A model generated the notes under the pieces. The model was not told the DNA's origin and made no database searches. It was given only the letters and a program-made list of their open reading frames with translations. A DNA stretch of 64,000 nucleotides from Frederiksenia canicola (GTDB lineage: Bacteria; Pseudomonadota; Gammaproteobacteria; Enterobacterales; Pasteurellaceae). The position numbers and the translations under genes are program-made. Below are positions 27,830 through 39,011 of the stretch, in pieces; position 1 is the first letter of the stretch, and every line of letters starts with the position of its first letter. The stretch lies in NCBI RefSeq assembly GCF_011455495.1, contig NZ_CP015029.1:310001-374000 (forward strand). The letters run 5' to 3'.

Positions 27830-28315
27830 ATGAAAAAAAACACACTCTCTTGGCTGTGGTTGAGCGTTGCAATCATCGCTACTGATCTTTTTACCAAATA
27901 CCTTGTTGTACAACGCTTTGATCTACATGAAAGCATTAATATTTTGCCGATTTTTAACCTAACTTATGCCCGAAATTATGGGGCGGCGTTTAGTTTTCTA
28001 GCAGATCACGATGGCTGGCAGACCTATTTCTTTTTAGGTTTAGCGGTGGTGATTTCTGCGGCGTTGGTCGTAATGCTGTATAAAAACAAACCTGAAATGA
28101 AACTGCAAAATACGGCTTATGCGTTGATTATCGGTGGGGCGATTGGCAATGCGATCGATCGTGCTTATAACGGCTATGTGGTTGATTTTCTCCATTTTTA
28201 TTGGGATGTGTATCACTATCCTGTATTTAATATTGCCGATATTGGCATTGTGGTTGGAGCGGGTCTGCTGATTTTAGATTCGTTGTTGGAACATAAAAAA
28301 ACTAAAAAAGAGTGA
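27830..28315 (+). CDS. lspA: Lipoprotein signal peptidase (signal peptidase II)
   Basis: The 161-residue inner-membrane aspartic protease has four hydrophobic segments and the conserved NYGAAFSFL, plus GGAIGNAIDRAYNGYVVDFL carrying the catalytic Asp pair (in NAIDR and VVDF). It removes signal peptides from lipoproteins after lipidation, which serves several predicted lipoproteins in this window. It precedes ispH by 4 bases in the usual lspA-ispH order. Confidence 0.97.
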   Translation: MKKNTLSWLWLSVAIIATDLFTKYLVVQRFDLHESINILPIFNLTYARNYGAAFSFLADHDGWQTYFFLGLAVVISAALVVMLYKNKPEMKLQNTAYALIIGGAIGNAIDRAYNGYVVDFLHFYWDVYHYPVFNIADIGIVVGAGLLILDSLLEHKKTKKE

Positions 28316-28319
28316 TTAA

Positions 28320-29264
28320 ATGAACATTATTTTAGCGAACCCACGTGGCTTCTGTGCGGGGGTGGATCGTGCAATTTCAATTGTGGAGCTGGCGTTAGAA
28401 ATTCACGGGGCACCAATTTATGTGCGACACGAAGTGGTACACAATCGTTTTGTGGTCGATGGTTTGAAAGCTAAAGGGGCCATTTTCGTGGAGGAACTGG
28501 ATGAAGTGCCAGACGGTGCGATTGTGATCTTCTCTGCTCACGGCGTTTCGCAAGCGGTTCGCCACGAAGCTAAGCGACGTGAATTGAAAGTGTTTGACGC
28601 CACTTGCCCATTGGTGACGAAAGTGCATATGCAAGTCGCTCGTGCCAGCAAAAAAGGCACGAAAGCGATTTTAATCGGGCACGAAGGGCATCCTGAAGTG
28701 GTCGGCACAATGGGGCAGTATGACAACGAACAAGGCGGCATCTTCTTAGTAGAAGATGTGGAAGATATCGCTAAATTACACCTAAAAGATGATGAAAACC
28801 TGACCTTTATGACCCAAACGACACTGTCAATTGATGATACTAGCGATGTGATCGAAGCCCTAAAGCAGAAATATCCTGCTATTCAAGGTCCCCGCAAAAA
28901 CGACATTTGCTACGCTACCACTAACCGCCAGCAAGCGGTCAGAGAATTGGCAAAATTAGCACAATTAGTGCTCGTGGTTGGCTCGAAAAATTCGTCTAAC
29001 TCCAACCGTTTGGCAGAGCTCGCTTCTCGAATGGGGACGCCATCTCAGCTGATTGATGGACCACAAGACATCGATCCAAACTGGCTCGATGGCGTGAAAA
29101 CTATCGGCATCACCGCAGGGGCTTCTGCACCCGAAGTGTTAGTGCAATCGGTGGTTGCTCGTTTAAAAGCACTTGGTGCAACGGAAGTGAGCGAGCTAGA
29201 AGGCTGCGAAGAAAACACCGTGTTTGAAGTGCCAAAAGAATTACGGATTACCGAGGTGCAATAA
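28320..29264 (+). CDS. ispH: 4-hydroxy-3-methylbut-2-enyl diphosphate reductase
   Basis: The 314-residue iron-sulfur enzyme makes IPP and DMAPP in the last step of the MEP isoprenoid pathway. The cluster cysteines appear as [10 protein letters not shown] (C12), [11 protein letters not shown] and [14 protein letters not shown] and SHGVS histidine motifs are also present. Its stop overlaps the start of sdhE by one base, and the uptake-signal core at 28930 encodes RQQAVRE. Confidence 0.98.
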   Translation: MNIILANPRGFCAGVDRAISIVELALEIHGAPIYVRHEVVHNRFVVDGLKAKGAIFVEELDEVPDGAIVIFSAHGVSQAVRHEAKRRELKVFDATCPLVTKVHMQVARASKKGTKAILIGHEGHPEVVGTMGQYDNEQGGIFLVEDVEDIAKLHLKDDENLTFMTQTTLSIDDTSDVIEALKQKYPAIQGPRKNDICYATTNRQQAVRELAKLAQLVLVVGSKNSSNSNRLAELASRMGTPSQLIDGPQDIDPNWLDGVKTIGITAGASAPEVLVQSVVARLKALGATEVSELEGCEENTVFEVPKELRITEVQ

Positions 29265-29503
29265 TGAACCGTTTTAAAATTGAATGGGAATGCCGTCGTG
29301 GTATGCGAGAGCTAGATAAATTGATTATGCCATTCTATCAGCAACATTTTGATGAATTGAGTGAACGCCAGCAGCAGATTTTTGTTGAAATGTTGAGCTA
29401 TTCCGACCCTGAACTTTTTCGCTGGTTTATGAACCAACTGCCCACCCCAACCGCCGAATTGCAGGCAATGGTGGAGCTGATTAAATCGAAGTTGGCATAT
29501 TAA
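29264..29503 (+). CDS. sdhE: Succinate dehydrogenase flavinylation factor SdhE (CptB/YgfY)
   Basis: The 79-residue helical protein carries the conserved RRGMRELDKLIMPFY motif of SdhE, which promotes covalent FAD attachment to the flavoprotein subunit of succinate dehydrogenase or fumarate reductase. Length and sequence ([17 protein letters not shown]) fit the family. It overlaps ispH by one base, suggesting translational coupling. Confidence 0.92.
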   Translation: MNRFKIEWECRRGMRELDKLIMPFYQQHFDELSERQQQIFVEMLSYSDPELFRWFMNQLPTPTAELQAMVELIKSKLAY

Positions 29504-29572
29504 TGTGATGCCTACAAGCGGTCATTTACAGACAAACTTTTGCAAATCTATCCCTCACCAATGGAGCAACTC

Positions 29573-29953
29573 ATGAAAAAGCTACTTTTACTTTCACTTT
29601 TGGTTCCAACACTTGCCATCGCTAACGATGCCTGCGATCACTTCAACACCAGTTACGACCGCACTTATTGTTCAGCAAAGCTGTTTTTAGAATCCGATAA
29701 TGAGCTAAACGCAGTCTATAAAGAGTTGAAATCGACACTCAAACCTGAAGTGGCAAAAGGCTTGACTCAAACGCAACGAGATTGGATCCGTCATCGTGAT
29801 ATGGCATGTGAAAATAAGGGTGAAATTGATGTGGGTTGCAATTTTAAGATCAACCGTGAGCGGACAGAATACCTGCGAGACCGCCTACGAGAGTGTAAAA
29901 CGGGCAACTGCCAAACCAATGCGATCACCAAGCACAGTTGGTACACTTACTAG
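29573..29953 (+). CDS. LprI/DUF1311-family secreted protein
   Basis: I start at ATG 29573 behind GGAG; the frame is open 33 bases further. A signal peptide MKKLLLLSLLVPTLAIA ends before NDACDHF. The mature part has six or more cysteines and the LprI core (YCSAKLFLESDNELNAVYKELKS, LTQTQRDWIRHRDMAC). Proteins of this family include lysozyme-inhibitor-like lipoproteins, but many are unassigned; there is no lipobox here, so periplasmic rather than lipid-anchored location is likely. Confidence 0.85.
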   Translation: MKKLLLLSLLVPTLAIANDACDHFNTSYDRTYCSAKLFLESDNELNAVYKELKSTLKPEVAKGLTQTQRDWIRHRDMACENKGEIDVGCNFKINRERTEYLRDRLRECKTGNCQTNAITKHSWYTY

Positions 29954-30028
29954 ACTGACAAGCGGTCAGTTTCTTTACATTTTTTGCAAACGGGACGTGA
30001 AAACGTCCCCTATTTTTTTGGAATAATG

Positions 30029-31432
30029 ATGTCAAAACAATACGAATACTTCGGGGAAGACCCGAATTTTCCGACGAAATTGATCACTTTCACGCTCTTA
30101 ATCGGGGCGTTTTTTGGCTATTTGAACGAAACGCTGCTAAATGTGGCACTGACCACACTCATGCAAGAGTTTTCAGTAGATAAAACCACCGTACAGTGGA
30201 TTGCCACTGGCTTTTTATTAGTCATGGGGGCATTCACACCACTGACAGCGAATATCATTCAATGGTTTAGCACGCGCACTATGCTGTTGGTCACGCTACT
30301 CACGTTTTTAGCTGGCTCGTTGATTTGTGCTTTTGCCCCGAATTTCCCGATTTTACTGGTAGGGCGGCTAATTCAAGCGGTATCTGCGGCGTTCACTGTC
30401 CCAATTTTGTTTAACTGCATTTTATTGATTTATCCACCTAATCGGCGTGGTACTATCATCGGCTTTATTACGATGATGTTTATGGTTGCCCCTGCAATAG
30501 GGCCAACCCTATCGGGGATTGTGGTCGATCATCTCGGTTGGCGGTATCTGTTTTTGCTGACCGTGCCGTTTATTTTGCTGTCGATTGTATTGGCAATACT
30601 GTTTCTTAACGTCAATTTACAGCCGATCACCAAACCCAAAATTGACGGCTTATCGGTGTTGCTTTCGATTTTTGGTTTAGGCGGTTTGGTCTATTCCACC
30701 AGCAATTTTACGATGCTTGGCGTACCACTTTTTAGTGTGATTTTTACTATTTCTGTTACCTTGCTAGTGTGGTTTACGCGTCGTCAGTTCAAACTGGATG
30801 TGCCACTTATCGATCTTAACGTGTTCCATTTTGCACAATATCGTTATGCGATGCTCATTTTAGCCGTATTGATGTTCGTGTTTATCGGCACGGAACTGAT
30901 TATGCCGATGTACCTGCAACAAGTAGTGCTACTTTCTGGCACGATCACGGGGCTCATTTTATTGCCAGGGAGCGTGATTCAGGCGTTTTTGTCACCGATT
31001 ATGGGGAATCAGCTCGACAAGCGGGGAGCAAAACCGATTGTGTTACCTGGGGCGATATTGTTGTGCACCACTTTTGCGTTAATGCTTTGCTTATTTGATG
31101 TCACCAGCCCTGTTTGGCTACTAACCGCAGTGTTCACTTTGCTGCCAATGTCGGTATCGATGATGATCGTATCCGAAACTCACGGGTTAAATGCCTTGCC
31201 GAAAGAGATGTATCCGCACGGCACCGCTATTATCAGTACCATTAATCCGATTGCAGGTGCGGTGGGTGCGGCATTTTTCGTAGGCGTTACTCATATTGGC
31301 GAAGAGCTATACAAAGCCAGTGAACTACCGCAACAAGCCATGCTTTACGGTGTCCACTTTGCATTTCTGATTGCGATTGGAATGAGTGTGCTCACTTTGT
31401 GGTTTGCCAATAAGTTACAGAAAAATAGATAA
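30029..31432 (+). CDS. MFS drug efflux transporter of the DHA2 (EmrB-like) type
   Basis: About 467 residues from ATG 30029 (ATG 30026 is also possible; GGAATA precedes). Some 12-14 membrane helices are visible. Signature segments include NVALTTLMQEFSVDKTTVQWIATGFLL and the motif C-like GPTLSGIVVDHLGWRYLF. The family exports drugs or other small molecules with proton exchange. No TetR or MarR regulator gene is adjacent, so the substrate is unknown. A hairpin terminator follows. Confidence 0.88.
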   Translation: MSKQYEYFGEDPNFPTKLITFTLLIGAFFGYLNETLLNVALTTLMQEFSVDKTTVQWIATGFLLVMGAFTPLTANIIQWFSTRTMLLVTLLTFLAGSLICAFAPNFPILLVGRLIQAVSAAFTVPILFNCILLIYPPNRRGTIIGFITMMFMVAPAIGPTLSGIVVDHLGWRYLFLLTVPFILLSIVLAILFLNVNLQPITKPKIDGLSVLLSIFGLGGLVYSTSNFTMLGVPLFSVIFTISVTLLVWFTRRQFKLDVPLIDLNVFHFAQYRYAMLILAVLMFVFIGTELIMPMYLQQVVLLSGTITGLILLPGSVIQAFLSPIMGNQLDKRGAKPIVLPGAILLCTTFALMLCLFDVTSPVWLLTAVFTLLPMSVSMMIVSETHGLNALPKEMYPHGTAIISTINPIAGAVGAAFFVGVTHIGEELYKASELPQQAMLYGVHFAFLIAIGMSVLTLWFANKLQKNR

Positions 31433-31463
31433 CAAAAATGGGCGTTTTAAACGCCCATTTTTG
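31433..31463. terminator. Bidirectional terminator between the MFS gene and pdxY
   Basis: CAAAAATGGGCGTTT and AAACGCCCATTTTTG form a long perfect inverted repeat with A and T runs, between converging genes. Confidence 0.9.
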
Positions 31464-31480
31464 TTGCTATTCGCAAAAAG

Positions 31481-32344
31481 CTAACCAATTTTAACCGCTT
31501 GATAGCGGCTTTCAGGGTTCACAATCAAATTTCTGGCCTTGATGATCTGCAACTCGTATTTACCGCTTTGTTGGGTGATACTCATCACGTCATTTACCGC
31601 ATTGGCGGTATGTTCAAAGGCATCTAAATCTGATTTACCGTTGAGCAAATTCGCTAAAAACAAACCGCTAGTGAGATCGCCCACGCCAACGGGATCACGA
31701 CCAACAAATTCGTGCAACGGGCGGCTGATGTGGTAGATGCCATCTTGGTTAGCAAGCACCATTTCAAACTGGCTCAGATCTTTGCCCACTCGGCTCAAAT
31801 GTTTAACCAACACGCGTTTAGGGCCTTTGCTCAAAATTACGTTGATAGCTTCAATTGCCTGCTCAAAGTTTTCTACTGGCAATCCCGTTAATTCTCTCAA
31901 CTCAACTAAATTCGGTGCAATAATATCCGCTTGTGCCATTGCCTCATCTCGCAAAAATTCCGCCACGCCAGGTGCAACGATACAACCTTTGTCAGGGTGC
32001 CCCATAACAGGATCACAAAAATAGATCGCATTTGGATTTAACGCTTTAATTTTCGCCACAACCGCTAAAATTTCCGCCCCTTGCTCCGCCGCACCAATAT
32101 AGCCTGACAGCACTGCATCACATTCGTGCAGGGCATCAATCTCCGCTATCCCTTGAGCAATTTCACCGATCTGCTCTTTCGGGATCACCATCCCTTTCCA
32201 TTTACCATATTGCGTATGGTTGGAAAATTGAACGGTATTCAACGCCCAAGTATCGATCCCAAGCAACTGCATCGGAAATACCGCTGCCTTATTGCCTGCA
32301 TAGCCGTAAACGACGTGTGATTGAATGGAAAGCACGTTTTTCAT
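31481..32344 (-). CDS. pdxY: Pyridoxal kinase
   Basis: The 287-residue length equals E. coli PdxY. It has [21 protein letters not shown] at the start, [14 protein letters not shown] and the catalytic-loop region [20 protein letters not shown], where the Asp of VGVGD is the expected catalytic base of ribokinase-fold kinases. It phosphorylates pyridoxal in the vitamin B6 salvage pathway. The gene stands alone between a convergent transporter and accA. Confidence 0.95.
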   Translation of the reverse strand: MKNVLSIQSHVVYGYAGNKAAVFPMQLLGIDTWALNTVQFSNHTQYGKWKGMVIPKEQIGEIAQGIAEIDALHECDAVLSGYIGAAEQGAEILAVVAKIKALNPNAIYFCDPVMGHPDKGCIVAPGVAEFLRDEAMAQADIIAPNLVELRELTGLPVENFEQAIEAINVILSKGPKRVLVKHLSRVGKDLSQFEMVLANQDGIYHISRPLHEFVGRDPVGVGDLTSGLFLANLLNGKSDLDAFEHTANAVNDVMSITQQSGKYELQIIKARNLIVNPESRYQAVKIG

Positions 32345-32403
32345 TTATTGTCCCTTGATTGACTGAAAAATTTTGCCCCCGCAAGCGGGGGCTGATTTAA
32401 TCG

Positions 32404-33357
32404 TTATACATAACCGTAGTTCATCAACCGCTGATAACGGCGGTCGATAAGAGCATCTTGGTCGAGCGGGTCGAGATCGGCAAGATCATCCAGTAAACGC
32501 TGTTTTAAATTGGCCGCCATTTCATCAAAATTGCGGTGAGCCCCACCAAGCGGCTCTGGCACGATGCTGTCAATCAGCTCCAACTCTTTCAAACGTGGTG
32601 CAGTTAAGCCCATTACCTCCGCCGCAGTCGAGGCTTTTTCGGCACTTTTCCATAAAATGGAAGCACAGCCCTCTGGCGAAATCACCGAGTAGGTGGAGTA
32701 TTGCAACATATTGACTTTGTCGCCCACGCCAATCGCCAAAGCACCGCCTGAACCACCTTCGCCGATCACGGTACAAATCACGGGTACTTTCAAGGTGGAC
32801 ATTTCACGCAAGTTGCGGGCAATCGCTTCTGACTGACCACGTTCTTCTGCCCCAATGCCAGGGTAAGCTCCAGGGGTGTCGATAAAGGTGATAATTGGCA
32901 TATTGAAGCGTTCTGCCATCTGCATTAAACGTAACGCTTTGCGGTAGCCTTCAGGGGCTGGCATACCAAAATTGCGTTTAACTTTCTCTTTTACGTTACG
33001 CCCTTTTTGGTGGCCAATTACCATCACCGGACGCCCGTCCAAACGGGCAATGCCGCCGATAATCGCTTTGTCATCGGCAAAGGCACGGTCGCCCGCCAAT
33101 TCATCAAACTCGGTGAAAATGCGTTCGATATAATCTAGCGTATAAGGACGGCTTGGGTGGCGAGCCATTCTCGAAACCTGCCAAGCATCTAAATCAGCAA
33201 AGGTTTTTTTGGTCAATTCTTCACTTTTCTTTTGTAAGCGTGAAATTTCATCGTCAAGATTGATTTTATCGTCGTTGCCCACCGCAGAACGCAGGGCATC
33301 AATTTTTGCTTCCAGTTCTGCAATTGGTAATTCAAAATCTAAATATTCTAAAGTCAT
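32404..33357 (-). CDS. accA: Acetyl-CoA carboxylase carboxyltransferase alpha subunit
   Basis: The 317 residues match Acc[40 protein letters not shown]-type segment ([27 protein letters not shown] in parts), [19 protein letters not shown] and the oxyanion region [15 protein letters not shown]. With AccD it transfers the carboxyl group from biotin to acetyl-CoA, the first step of fatty acid synthesis. It follows ftsP on the minus strand with a gap of about 90 bases that contains an uptake signal. Confidence 0.97.
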   Translation of the reverse strand: MTLEYLDFELPIAELEAKIDALRSAVGNDDKINLDDEISRLQKKSEELTKKTFADLDAWQVSRMARHPSRPYTLDYIERIFTEFDELAGDRAFADDKAIIGGIARLDGRPVMVIGHQKGRNVKEKVKRNFGMPAPEGYRKALRLMQMAERFNMPIITFIDTPGAYPGIGAEERGQSEAIARNLREMSTLKVPVICTVIGEGGSGGALAIGVGDKVNMLQYSTYSVISPEGCASILWKSAEKASTAAEVMGLTAPRLKELELIDSIVPEPLGGAHRNFDEMAANLKQRLLDDLADLDPLDQDALIDRRYQRLMNYGYV

Positions 33358-33446
33358 AGCTTTTCCTTTCTGTTGGCAGAAATAATTGCCGTATTCTATC
33401 AGTGAAACCGCAACAAGCGGTCGGATTTGTGCAAAATTTTACAAAT

Positions 33447-34856
33447 TTATTCTTTTACCACAAACTGTCCCATTGCCCCACGATCTCGTAGCATTAAATC
33501 CGACACGCCAAAGGTAAATGGATGCGTTTCTGGAGCTGCGTGATCAAAACGGACTAAAACCGTCATTTCTTGATCTTTTTCGAGCCAAATTGTATCCCGC
33601 CACGCCAGTTGTTTATGAGGGAATTTTTGGTTGTTTTGTGTTTCGATAATCAGCTTCGCCCCCTGCAAGGTAAAACCAATGGGGTCGTTACTGGTGAGAT
33701 GCCAACGCTCAACGGTGCCTCGTTGCACAGTGAAGTCGATCCGTTTTGGGTCAAAACGCTGTTGATTGATCAGCCGATCAAGCGGTCGTAAAGTAAACTG
33801 ACGCTCCTGAGCAATTTTCAGTTGGAAATCGCCCACATTGAATGGCGGCAGCACGGCATCGCTATTCAATGCGGAAGGTAATCCTTTTGGGCGAAATTCG
33901 ACCACCACATTATCGATCAGCTCGTCATCATCGGCAAAAAATTGCTCTACTTTGTAAAAGAAGCCACGTTTTTGTCCGCTTATCAGCGACACCTTTTCGC
34001 CTTCATTCAGATCGATCAGCAGCTCCACTCGCTCACTCGGTGCTACGGAAATACTTTCCATTTCAAGCGGTTGGGCTAAAAATCCGACACCCGTAGCAAT
34101 TTGATAGAGCGGTTTGCCGTTATCTAAGCGTAATTCATAACGGCGAGAGAGCGAAGCATTGGCAATTCGTAAACGCACCCAGCCTCGTGGCACATCAAAA
34201 TAGGGGGATTCCTGCCCATTTACAAACAGCCGCTTACCCCAAAATTGCAGGGCTTGGCTGTCTAACACCTGTACTCCATCCGTGTTAATCAGCTGATCTT
34301 GCAAAATCAGCGGAATATCATCCACGCCATATTTGCGGGGTAGCTTTGCTTTACGGCTCTCTGCATCTTCAATCAGCCACAGCCCCGCCAAACCACGATA
34401 GGTTTGAAAAGCGGAATTGAGCATGGAATCCGCGTGATACCACCCCGTACAAGCAGGTTGATTGATGGTAAGAATAGGTGACCAGTTTTGATTTGGCTCT
34501 AACTGGCGATGAATGGAACCGACCATTTCAGTCGGGGCAAGTAGCCCTTGAATATTGACGGACAACGGCTGCGGCAGGCTGTTGATGTAGGTTAATCGCA
34601 CCACATCGCCCGATTTCATCCGCACTGTTGGGGCGAGATATTGCCCATTCACGCCCCACACATCGACCAATTTGCCACTATCGAATTGAGTTTGAGCAGG
34701 GCGAAAATCCAGCCGCACGGGGCGACCACGTCCAACATCAATCAGCGGTGGAATCACCAGTTTTGGACGCTCCGCAGCCCAAACTGCTTGCGGCACAAGA
34801 GCAAAACCAGTCGCAAGACCAGTTCGTTTGAGAAATTGACGGCGTGATTTATTCAT
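33447..34856 (-). CDS. ftsP: Cell-division protein FtsP (SufI)
   Basis: The start at ATG 34856 gives a twin-arginine signal peptide, [19 protein letters not shown] ending VWA-AE. The mature protein is a three-domain multicopper-oxidase fold ([17 protein letters not shown]-like start, [33 protein letters not shown]). Its copper-ligand histidine motifs are largely absent, as in SufI, so it is a non-enzymatic scaffold of the divisome in the periplasm. Length 469 matches SufI. It lies 79 bases downstream of the acyltransferase gene and may share its transcript. Confidence 0.92.
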   Translation of the reverse strand: MNKSRRQFLKRTGLATGFALVPQAVWAAERPKLVIPPLIDVGRGRPVRLDFRPAQTQFDSGKLVDVWGVNGQYLAPTVRMKSGDVVRLTYINSLPQPLSVNIQGLLAPTEMVGSIHRQLEPNQNWSPILTINQPACTGWYHADSMLNSAFQTYRGLAGLWLIEDAESRKAKLPRKYGVDDIPLILQDQLINTDGVQVLDSQALQFWGKRLFVNGQESPYFDVPRGWVRLRIANASLSRRYELRLDNGKPLYQIATGVGFLAQPLEMESISVAPSERVELLIDLNEGEKVSLISGQKRGFFYKVEQFFADDDELIDNVVVEFRPKGLPSALNSDAVLPPFNVGDFQLKIAQERQFTLRPLDRLINQQRFDPKRIDFTVQRGTVERWHLTSNDPIGFTLQGAKLIIETQNNQKFPHKQLAWRDTIWLEKDQEMTVLVRFDHAAPETHPFTFGVSDLMLRDRGAMGQFVVKE

Positions 34857-34935
34857 AGTGTATTTTATCGTTGTAAGATTTTGACCCACCCATGCCGATC
34901 ACAAGCGGTGAGATCATTCGAAAATTTTGCAAAGG

Positions 34936-35655
34936 CTACTTTTCAAGTGCCGCCACTTCTTGATTCAACTCGGCTAATTTATCCGCCATTTGCTTATAGC
35001 ATTTATCCATCAGCTCTTTGACATTTTCTCGGCTGTATCCGCTCGTGTCGATCGGATCAAGCGTTTCGCAAATCACCACGCCGTTGTTCCAGCGGTTGAG
35101 ATCAACTTTGTGGTGTAAATCAGAACAGACTACAGGCACAATCGGCACCCCTGCAGCAATAGCGGTATGGAACGCCCCTGTTTTGAAAGGCAGTAAACCA
35201 CGGCCACGACTACGAGTCCCTTCAGGGAACATCCAGATCGAAATCTGTTTCTCACGAATAATTTCACCCACTTTATTCATCGTGCTAATTGCACTGCTGC
35301 GTTTTTCTCGGTGGATAAAAATGTTGCCCGTTGCCCAATAAACCAAGCCAAAAAACGGAATCCAGATCAGGCTACGTTTGCCCACACTTACCGTCCGTTC
35401 TGGTACCATACCCGCGATCGTAACCATATCGTAATTATTTTGATGATTGCCAATGTAAATGGCTGGTTGGGTAAATTCAGGTTTTGGACGTTTAATTACC
35501 TTTAATCCAAATAAGGGATGCAGAGCCCCAAAGGCTCTTGCCACGACACCTACGCTGCTTGGATGTCGGAAACGCAGCAACGCATAAATTGTTCCCACTA
35601 AGCAAATCAAAACGGCGGCAATTACCACCACAACAATACGAAGAAGTTTTAACAT
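34936..35655 (-). CDS. plsC: 1-acyl-sn-glycerol-3-phosphate acyltransferase
   Basis: A 239-residue protein with an N-terminal membrane anchor (residues 5-25) and the acyltransferase motifs GNHQNNYD (catalytic NHxxxxD) near residue 71, MFPEGTRSRGRG near residue 142 and a later VPIVPV. It makes phosphatidic acid from lysophosphatidic acid at the inner membrane. It is the first gene of a minus-strand pair with ftsP, a common arrangement in gamma-proteobacteria. Confidence 0.93.
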   Translation of the reverse strand: MLKLLRIVVVVIAAVLICLVGTIYALLRFRHPSSVGVVARAFGALHPLFGLKVIKRPKPEFTQPAIYIGNHQNNYDMVTIAGMVPERTVSVGKRSLIWIPFFGLVYWATGNIFIHREKRSSAISTMNKVGEIIREKQISIWMFPEGTRSRGRGLLPFKTGAFHTAIAAGVPIVPVVCSDLHHKVDLNRWNNGVVICETLDPIDTSGYSRENVKELMDKCYKQMADKLAELNQEVAALEK

Positions 35656-35777
35656 AGCCTTTTCCTTGCAAAAAATTTGTCGCAGTATAGCAAAAACGTA
35701 AAATGATGTCGTATTTTCATCGTCTTAAAAAATCGGTATAGTAACCACGATTTTCACTTAACATAAAGGAACTTTTT

Positions 35778-36275
35778 ATGACTCAAATTACCCTTGCAGG
35801 CAACCCGATTGAAGTCGCAGGCGAATTTCCTGCGGTAAACACCACCGTTGAGAATTTTACTTTAGTCAACAATGGGTTAGCGGATGTTTCATTGAGCGAT
35901 TTCGCAGGAAAACGCAAAGTGTTAAACATCTTCCCAAGCATCGACACGGGCATTTGTGCCACTTCGGTACGTGTGTTCAACCAAAAAGCCGCCAACCTTG
36001 CGAACACTGTGGTGCTTTGCATTTCAGCGGATTTACCATTCGCTCAAGCTCGTTTCTGCGGAGCAGAAGGTATTGAAAATGTGCAAGTGCTTTCCACTTT
36101 CCGCAACAAAGCGTTCCACAACGCAGTTGGCGTGGACATTGTGACAGGTCCATTAGCGAACTTAACTGCTCGTGCCGTGATCGTGTTAGACGAAAACAAC
36201 AAAGTATTACATAGCGAGTTAGTACCTGAAATCAAACAAGAGCCAAATTACGATGCGGCGTTAGCGGTACTTTAA
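35778..36275 (+). CDS. tpx: Thiol peroxidase
   Basis: The 165-residue atypical 2-Cys peroxiredoxin has the peroxidatic cysteine at C60 in [18 protein letters not shown] and the resolving cysteine at C94 in [12 protein letters not shown]. It reduces organic peroxides with thioredoxin in the periplasm or cytoplasm. A clear AAGGAAC ribosome site precedes ATG 35778. It is alone on the plus strand between plsC and a convergent autotransporter gene. Confidence 0.97.
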   Translation: MTQITLAGNPIEVAGEFPAVNTTVENFTLVNNGLADVSLSDFAGKRKVLNIFPSIDTGICATSVRVFNQKAANLANTVVLCISADLPFAQARFCGAEGIENVQVLSTFRNKAFHNAVGVDIVTGPLANLTARAVIVLDENNKVLHSELVPEIKQEPNYDAALAVL

Positions 36276-36304
36276 ACACAAAAAAGAGTGATTTAGTATG
36301 AGCT

Positions 36305-36347
36305 ACTAAAAAATCACGCCACAAGCAGTCAGCAAGTGGCGTGATTT
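36305..36347 (-). terminator. Terminator of the autotransporter gene
   Basis: AAATCACGCCAC (36311-36322) and GTGGCGTGATTT (36336-36347) pair perfectly; the minus strand continues TTTAGTAG. The loop has a one-mismatch uptake signal, ACAAGCAGTC. Confidence 0.75.
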
Positions 36348-36368
36348 ACAAAATATAGCAGTGGCAAG

Positions 36369-38942
36369 TTACCAAGAATAACGATAGCCTGCTTGAATAA
36401 CGAGAGGTTGATCTAGATATTTGCCATTTGTTGTTTTGGCTTCAATACCAAAACGGTGGCTACCTTTGGTTAAGTTCAAACCGAGTGCCGTTTCCACTCT
36501 GCCGCGGCTAGCAGCAACATCAAAGCGGTATTGGTTCACGTTCACTTGATTGTTGGAATTTTTTGCGGTAACTGCATTGAGTTCCGCATAAGGCTGCCAT
36601 TGCCATTCACCTACTTTCAACACTTTCGCCAATCGTGTACCAATTCGGCTGTAAAGGCTTGAAATGCGCTGTTCATCAGCTTTGCCTGATAAAGTTGTCC
36701 ACGCAAGTTGAGCATTTGGTGTAACAGTCCATTGATCGCCAAAGGTGAAGATTTTGCCAATCTCACTAGAAAGTGTGTAGGCGTGATAACGGCGTTTTTC
36801 TGTGCCTTTTGAGCTTACATTTAATCGACTGAATTTGGCGATATTATCAAAATATAACCCGCTGTCAGTCTGGTAAGTGCCATAAAGCCCAACGGACTGC
36901 CCGCTGATTTTGCCTGAACCATATTCACCATTGAAATCAACATCTGAACGCTCCTTGCCGACGAATCCGCCTAAACGAAGGTTTTCGGATACGTTTGCAT
37001 CTGTACCGATTTGAATGCCGTGGAAATCTTGTTTGAAACCAGATGATTGGCTATTTTCTGCTGTTTTGGTTGCGGCAAAATCGCTACGACTGTTGAGATT
37101 TCTCACCCAAACATTGCCATTTTCACCTTGTTTGATTTCACCTAAACGTTGGTGAAGCCCTGCAAGGCTTTGTTCTAATTGCAATAATTGTGCTTGACGT
37201 AATGAAACTAACGCATTCGATTTTTCACTCAATACCACTTGAGTTGGAACGCTTGGTGCTGTTGGTGGTACTGGCAGAACAGGTTTTGTTGGTTCGACAG
37301 GTTTTACTGGCTCAACAGGTTTTGTTGGTTCGACAGGTTTTACTGGCTCAACAGGTTTTGTTGGTTCAACAGGTTTTACTGGCTCAACAGGTTTTGCTGG
37401 CTCAACAGGTTTTACTGGCTCAACAGGTTTTGCTGGCTCAACAGGTTTTACTGGCTCAACAGGTTTTACGGGTTCAACAGGTTTAGTTAGCTCAGCTTGT
37501 TTATTTGATAGAGTCCAAGCCCCTCGCTCTTTTGATAAACGATATCGGTAAGCACCCGCATCTACATAATCTCGATTAAGCAGGCTGAATTCTGCTCCAT
37601 TTTCATCTGTCTGTGTATAAACTAAATAAACTATGCCATTTGCCTCATTTGGTTCATTTCCTGTATCATTTATATTAAGATAAAATTTACCACTATCCTT
37701 ACCATAAATATAGATAGAATCAGATTTATTATTGGCAAGATCAGTGTTTATATGAAAAATACCATTCCCATTGAGATCTTCACTAATAATCAATGTCTTA
37801 AAGTTATCTTTAATAGGCTTGATATATACATTAGAATTAAGCATCTTCATAGATGTGATTTTTGAATTATCATCTATTTCCCATGTTGAATTATTTAAGG
37901 ATACGTGAGCTAGATATTTAGATAATATATGTGGGGTATTTTCTAATGAGCCAGTAAATTTAGAGTTTTCACTTAGATTAAGTTTGAACGTTTGGTTTCC
38001 TGAATTATATTTATCACTAATTAATTTTCCGCTAAGTGTAGAGCCGTTTTTAAGATCTATTGTTACATCCTGTATAAAGTCTTGCCAGTTTGCTAAAGTA
38101 TTAGATTGGATATGGCTGTTATTAAATGCTATTTTGAGTGAAACAGGCTCACTTCTTTCATCTATAAACATCATCCTTCCTAGAAATTTTTCTGCTTGTA
38201 GCTTAGAGTTATTTAAAATAATACTATTTCCTTGTTTTCCATATACAAAAATAGTACTGTTGCCTACACTAAAATCCAAATCTACGTTATCCATTGAAAG
38301 AGATGAATTATTATTTAACCAAAAGCCTTGGACAGCTCTGTTGGATTCAAATTTAGTATTATTTAATGTTACTTTAGAATTATTAAGAATTTCGATAAAT
38401 TTAGGAACTATTCTATTATCATTTGTGGGCAGTCCACTAATCAAAAATGTTGTATTCTTAATATCAGCTATAGAGTTATATAATCTAATAAAATCTTTGT
38501 GAGCATAATAATCCATATAATCTATTTGGAGATTAAGGTTTGAATTGTTTATTGCCAAATTAGAATCTCTGGCTTCAATTAAATTTCTAGAATAGGATTT
38601 TTCTGGAATGATTAAAGATAGGCTTGAGTCCTTTATGGATGTATTGGATTTGTTAATATCTAATAAGGTCAGGTTCTTATTCAAACTATTGGCAGATATG
38701 TTGCTTTCACTTATTGTAAAATCATTAATACCATCAATTTTAATAGATAGTAATTCATTTGCCTTGCTCTTATCAATAGTACATTTATGTAGATTCTTAA
38801 TAGAGCTATTATTGTTTATATCAAGATATACACGATTATCTTTAGAAATAGGTTGAATATCACAATATTCTGCTTGAGATGAATTCGAATATAGTAATAT
38901 AGCTAATGAAATTGTACTTAGTTTAAATAGTTTATTATTCAT
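36369..38942 (-). CDS. Autotransporter with beta-helix passenger and proline-rich linker
   Basis: The 857 residues start with a signal peptide ([24 protein letters not shown]). The passenger (about 25-485) is AT-rich in DNA and full of Asn, Ser and Ile repeats typical of a right-handed beta-helix. Residues 486-556 are 12 hexapeptides of the form KPVEPx. The last 260 residues form the translocator beta-barrel, with [38 protein letters not shown] and the closing YRYSW. It would be secreted by the type Va route and anchored or released at the surface. No protease or esterase motif is visible in the passenger, so an adhesin or unknown role is likely. The start has AGGAGATT and only 30 bases separate it from the ilvC terminator. 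Confidence 0.85.
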   Translation of the reverse strand: MNNKLFKLSTISLAILLYSNSSQAEYCDIQPISKDNRVYLDINNNSSIKNLHKCTIDKSKANELLSIKIDGINDFTISESNISANSLNKNLTLLDINKSNTSIKDSSLSLIIPEKSYSRNLIEARDSNLAINNSNLNLQIDYMDYYAHKDFIRLYNSIADIKNTTFLISGLPTNDNRIVPKFIEILNNSKVTLNNTKFESNRAVQGFWLNNNSSLSMDNVDLDFSVGNSTIFVYGKQGNSIILNNSKLQAEKFLGRMMFIDERSEPVSLKIAFNNSHIQSNTLANWQDFIQDVTIDLKNGSTLSGKLISDKYNSGNQTFKLNLSENSKFTGSLENTPHILSKYLAHVSLNNSTWEIDDNSKITSMKMLNSNVYIKPIKDNFKTLIISEDLNGNGIFHINTDLANNKSDSIYIYGKDSGKFYLNINDTGNEPNEANGIVYLVYTQTDENGAEFSLLNRDYVDAGAYRYRLSKERGAWTLSNKQAELTKPVEPVKPVEPVKPVEPAKPVEPVKPVEPAKPVEPVKPVEPTKPVEPVKPVEPTKPVEPVKPVEPTKPVLPVPPTAPSVPTQVVLSEKSNALVSLRQAQLLQLEQSLAGLHQRLGEIKQGENGNVWVRNLNSRSDFAATKTAENSQSSGFKQDFHGIQIGTDANVSENLRLGGFVGKERSDVDFNGEYGSGKISGQSVGLYGTYQTDSGLYFDNIAKFSRLNVSSKGTEKRRYHAYTLSSEIGKIFTFGDQWTVTPNAQLAWTTLSGKADEQRISSLYSRIGTRLAKVLKVGEWQWQPYAELNAVTAKNSNNQVNVNQYRFDVAASRGRVETALGLNLTKGSHRFGIEAKTTNGKYLDQPLVIQAGYRYSW
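37278..37487. repeat. 18-bp tandem repeat encoding KPVEPx hexapeptides
   Basis: About a dozen copies of an 18-base unit, written on the plus strand as GGTTCAACAGGTTTTGCT with variants at the third residue (Val, Ala or Thr). Because each unit is a multiple of three, copy-number change would alter linker length but not frame. Confidence 0.85.
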
Positions 38943-38973
38943 GGATAATCTCCTAGTTTTATTATCGAATATT

Positions 38974-39000
38974 GAAAAGCCAGCTCGAAAGCTGGCTTTA
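38974..39000 (-). terminator. ilvC terminator
   Basis: On the minus strand AAAGCCAGCT and AGCTGGCTTT form a stem around TTCG, followed by TCAATATTC. It lies 12 bases after the ilvC stop and only about 30 bases before the autotransporter ATG. Confidence 0.7.
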
Positions 39001-39011
39001 TTCTATCTCAA

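Noticed and set aside
37190-37490. Long leucine/valine-rich or Trp/Phe-rich ORFs on the plus strand over the proline repeat
   Set aside because: They are products of reading the 18-bp autotransporter repeat in reverse; the minus-strand frame has a signal peptide and barrel, so these are shadows.
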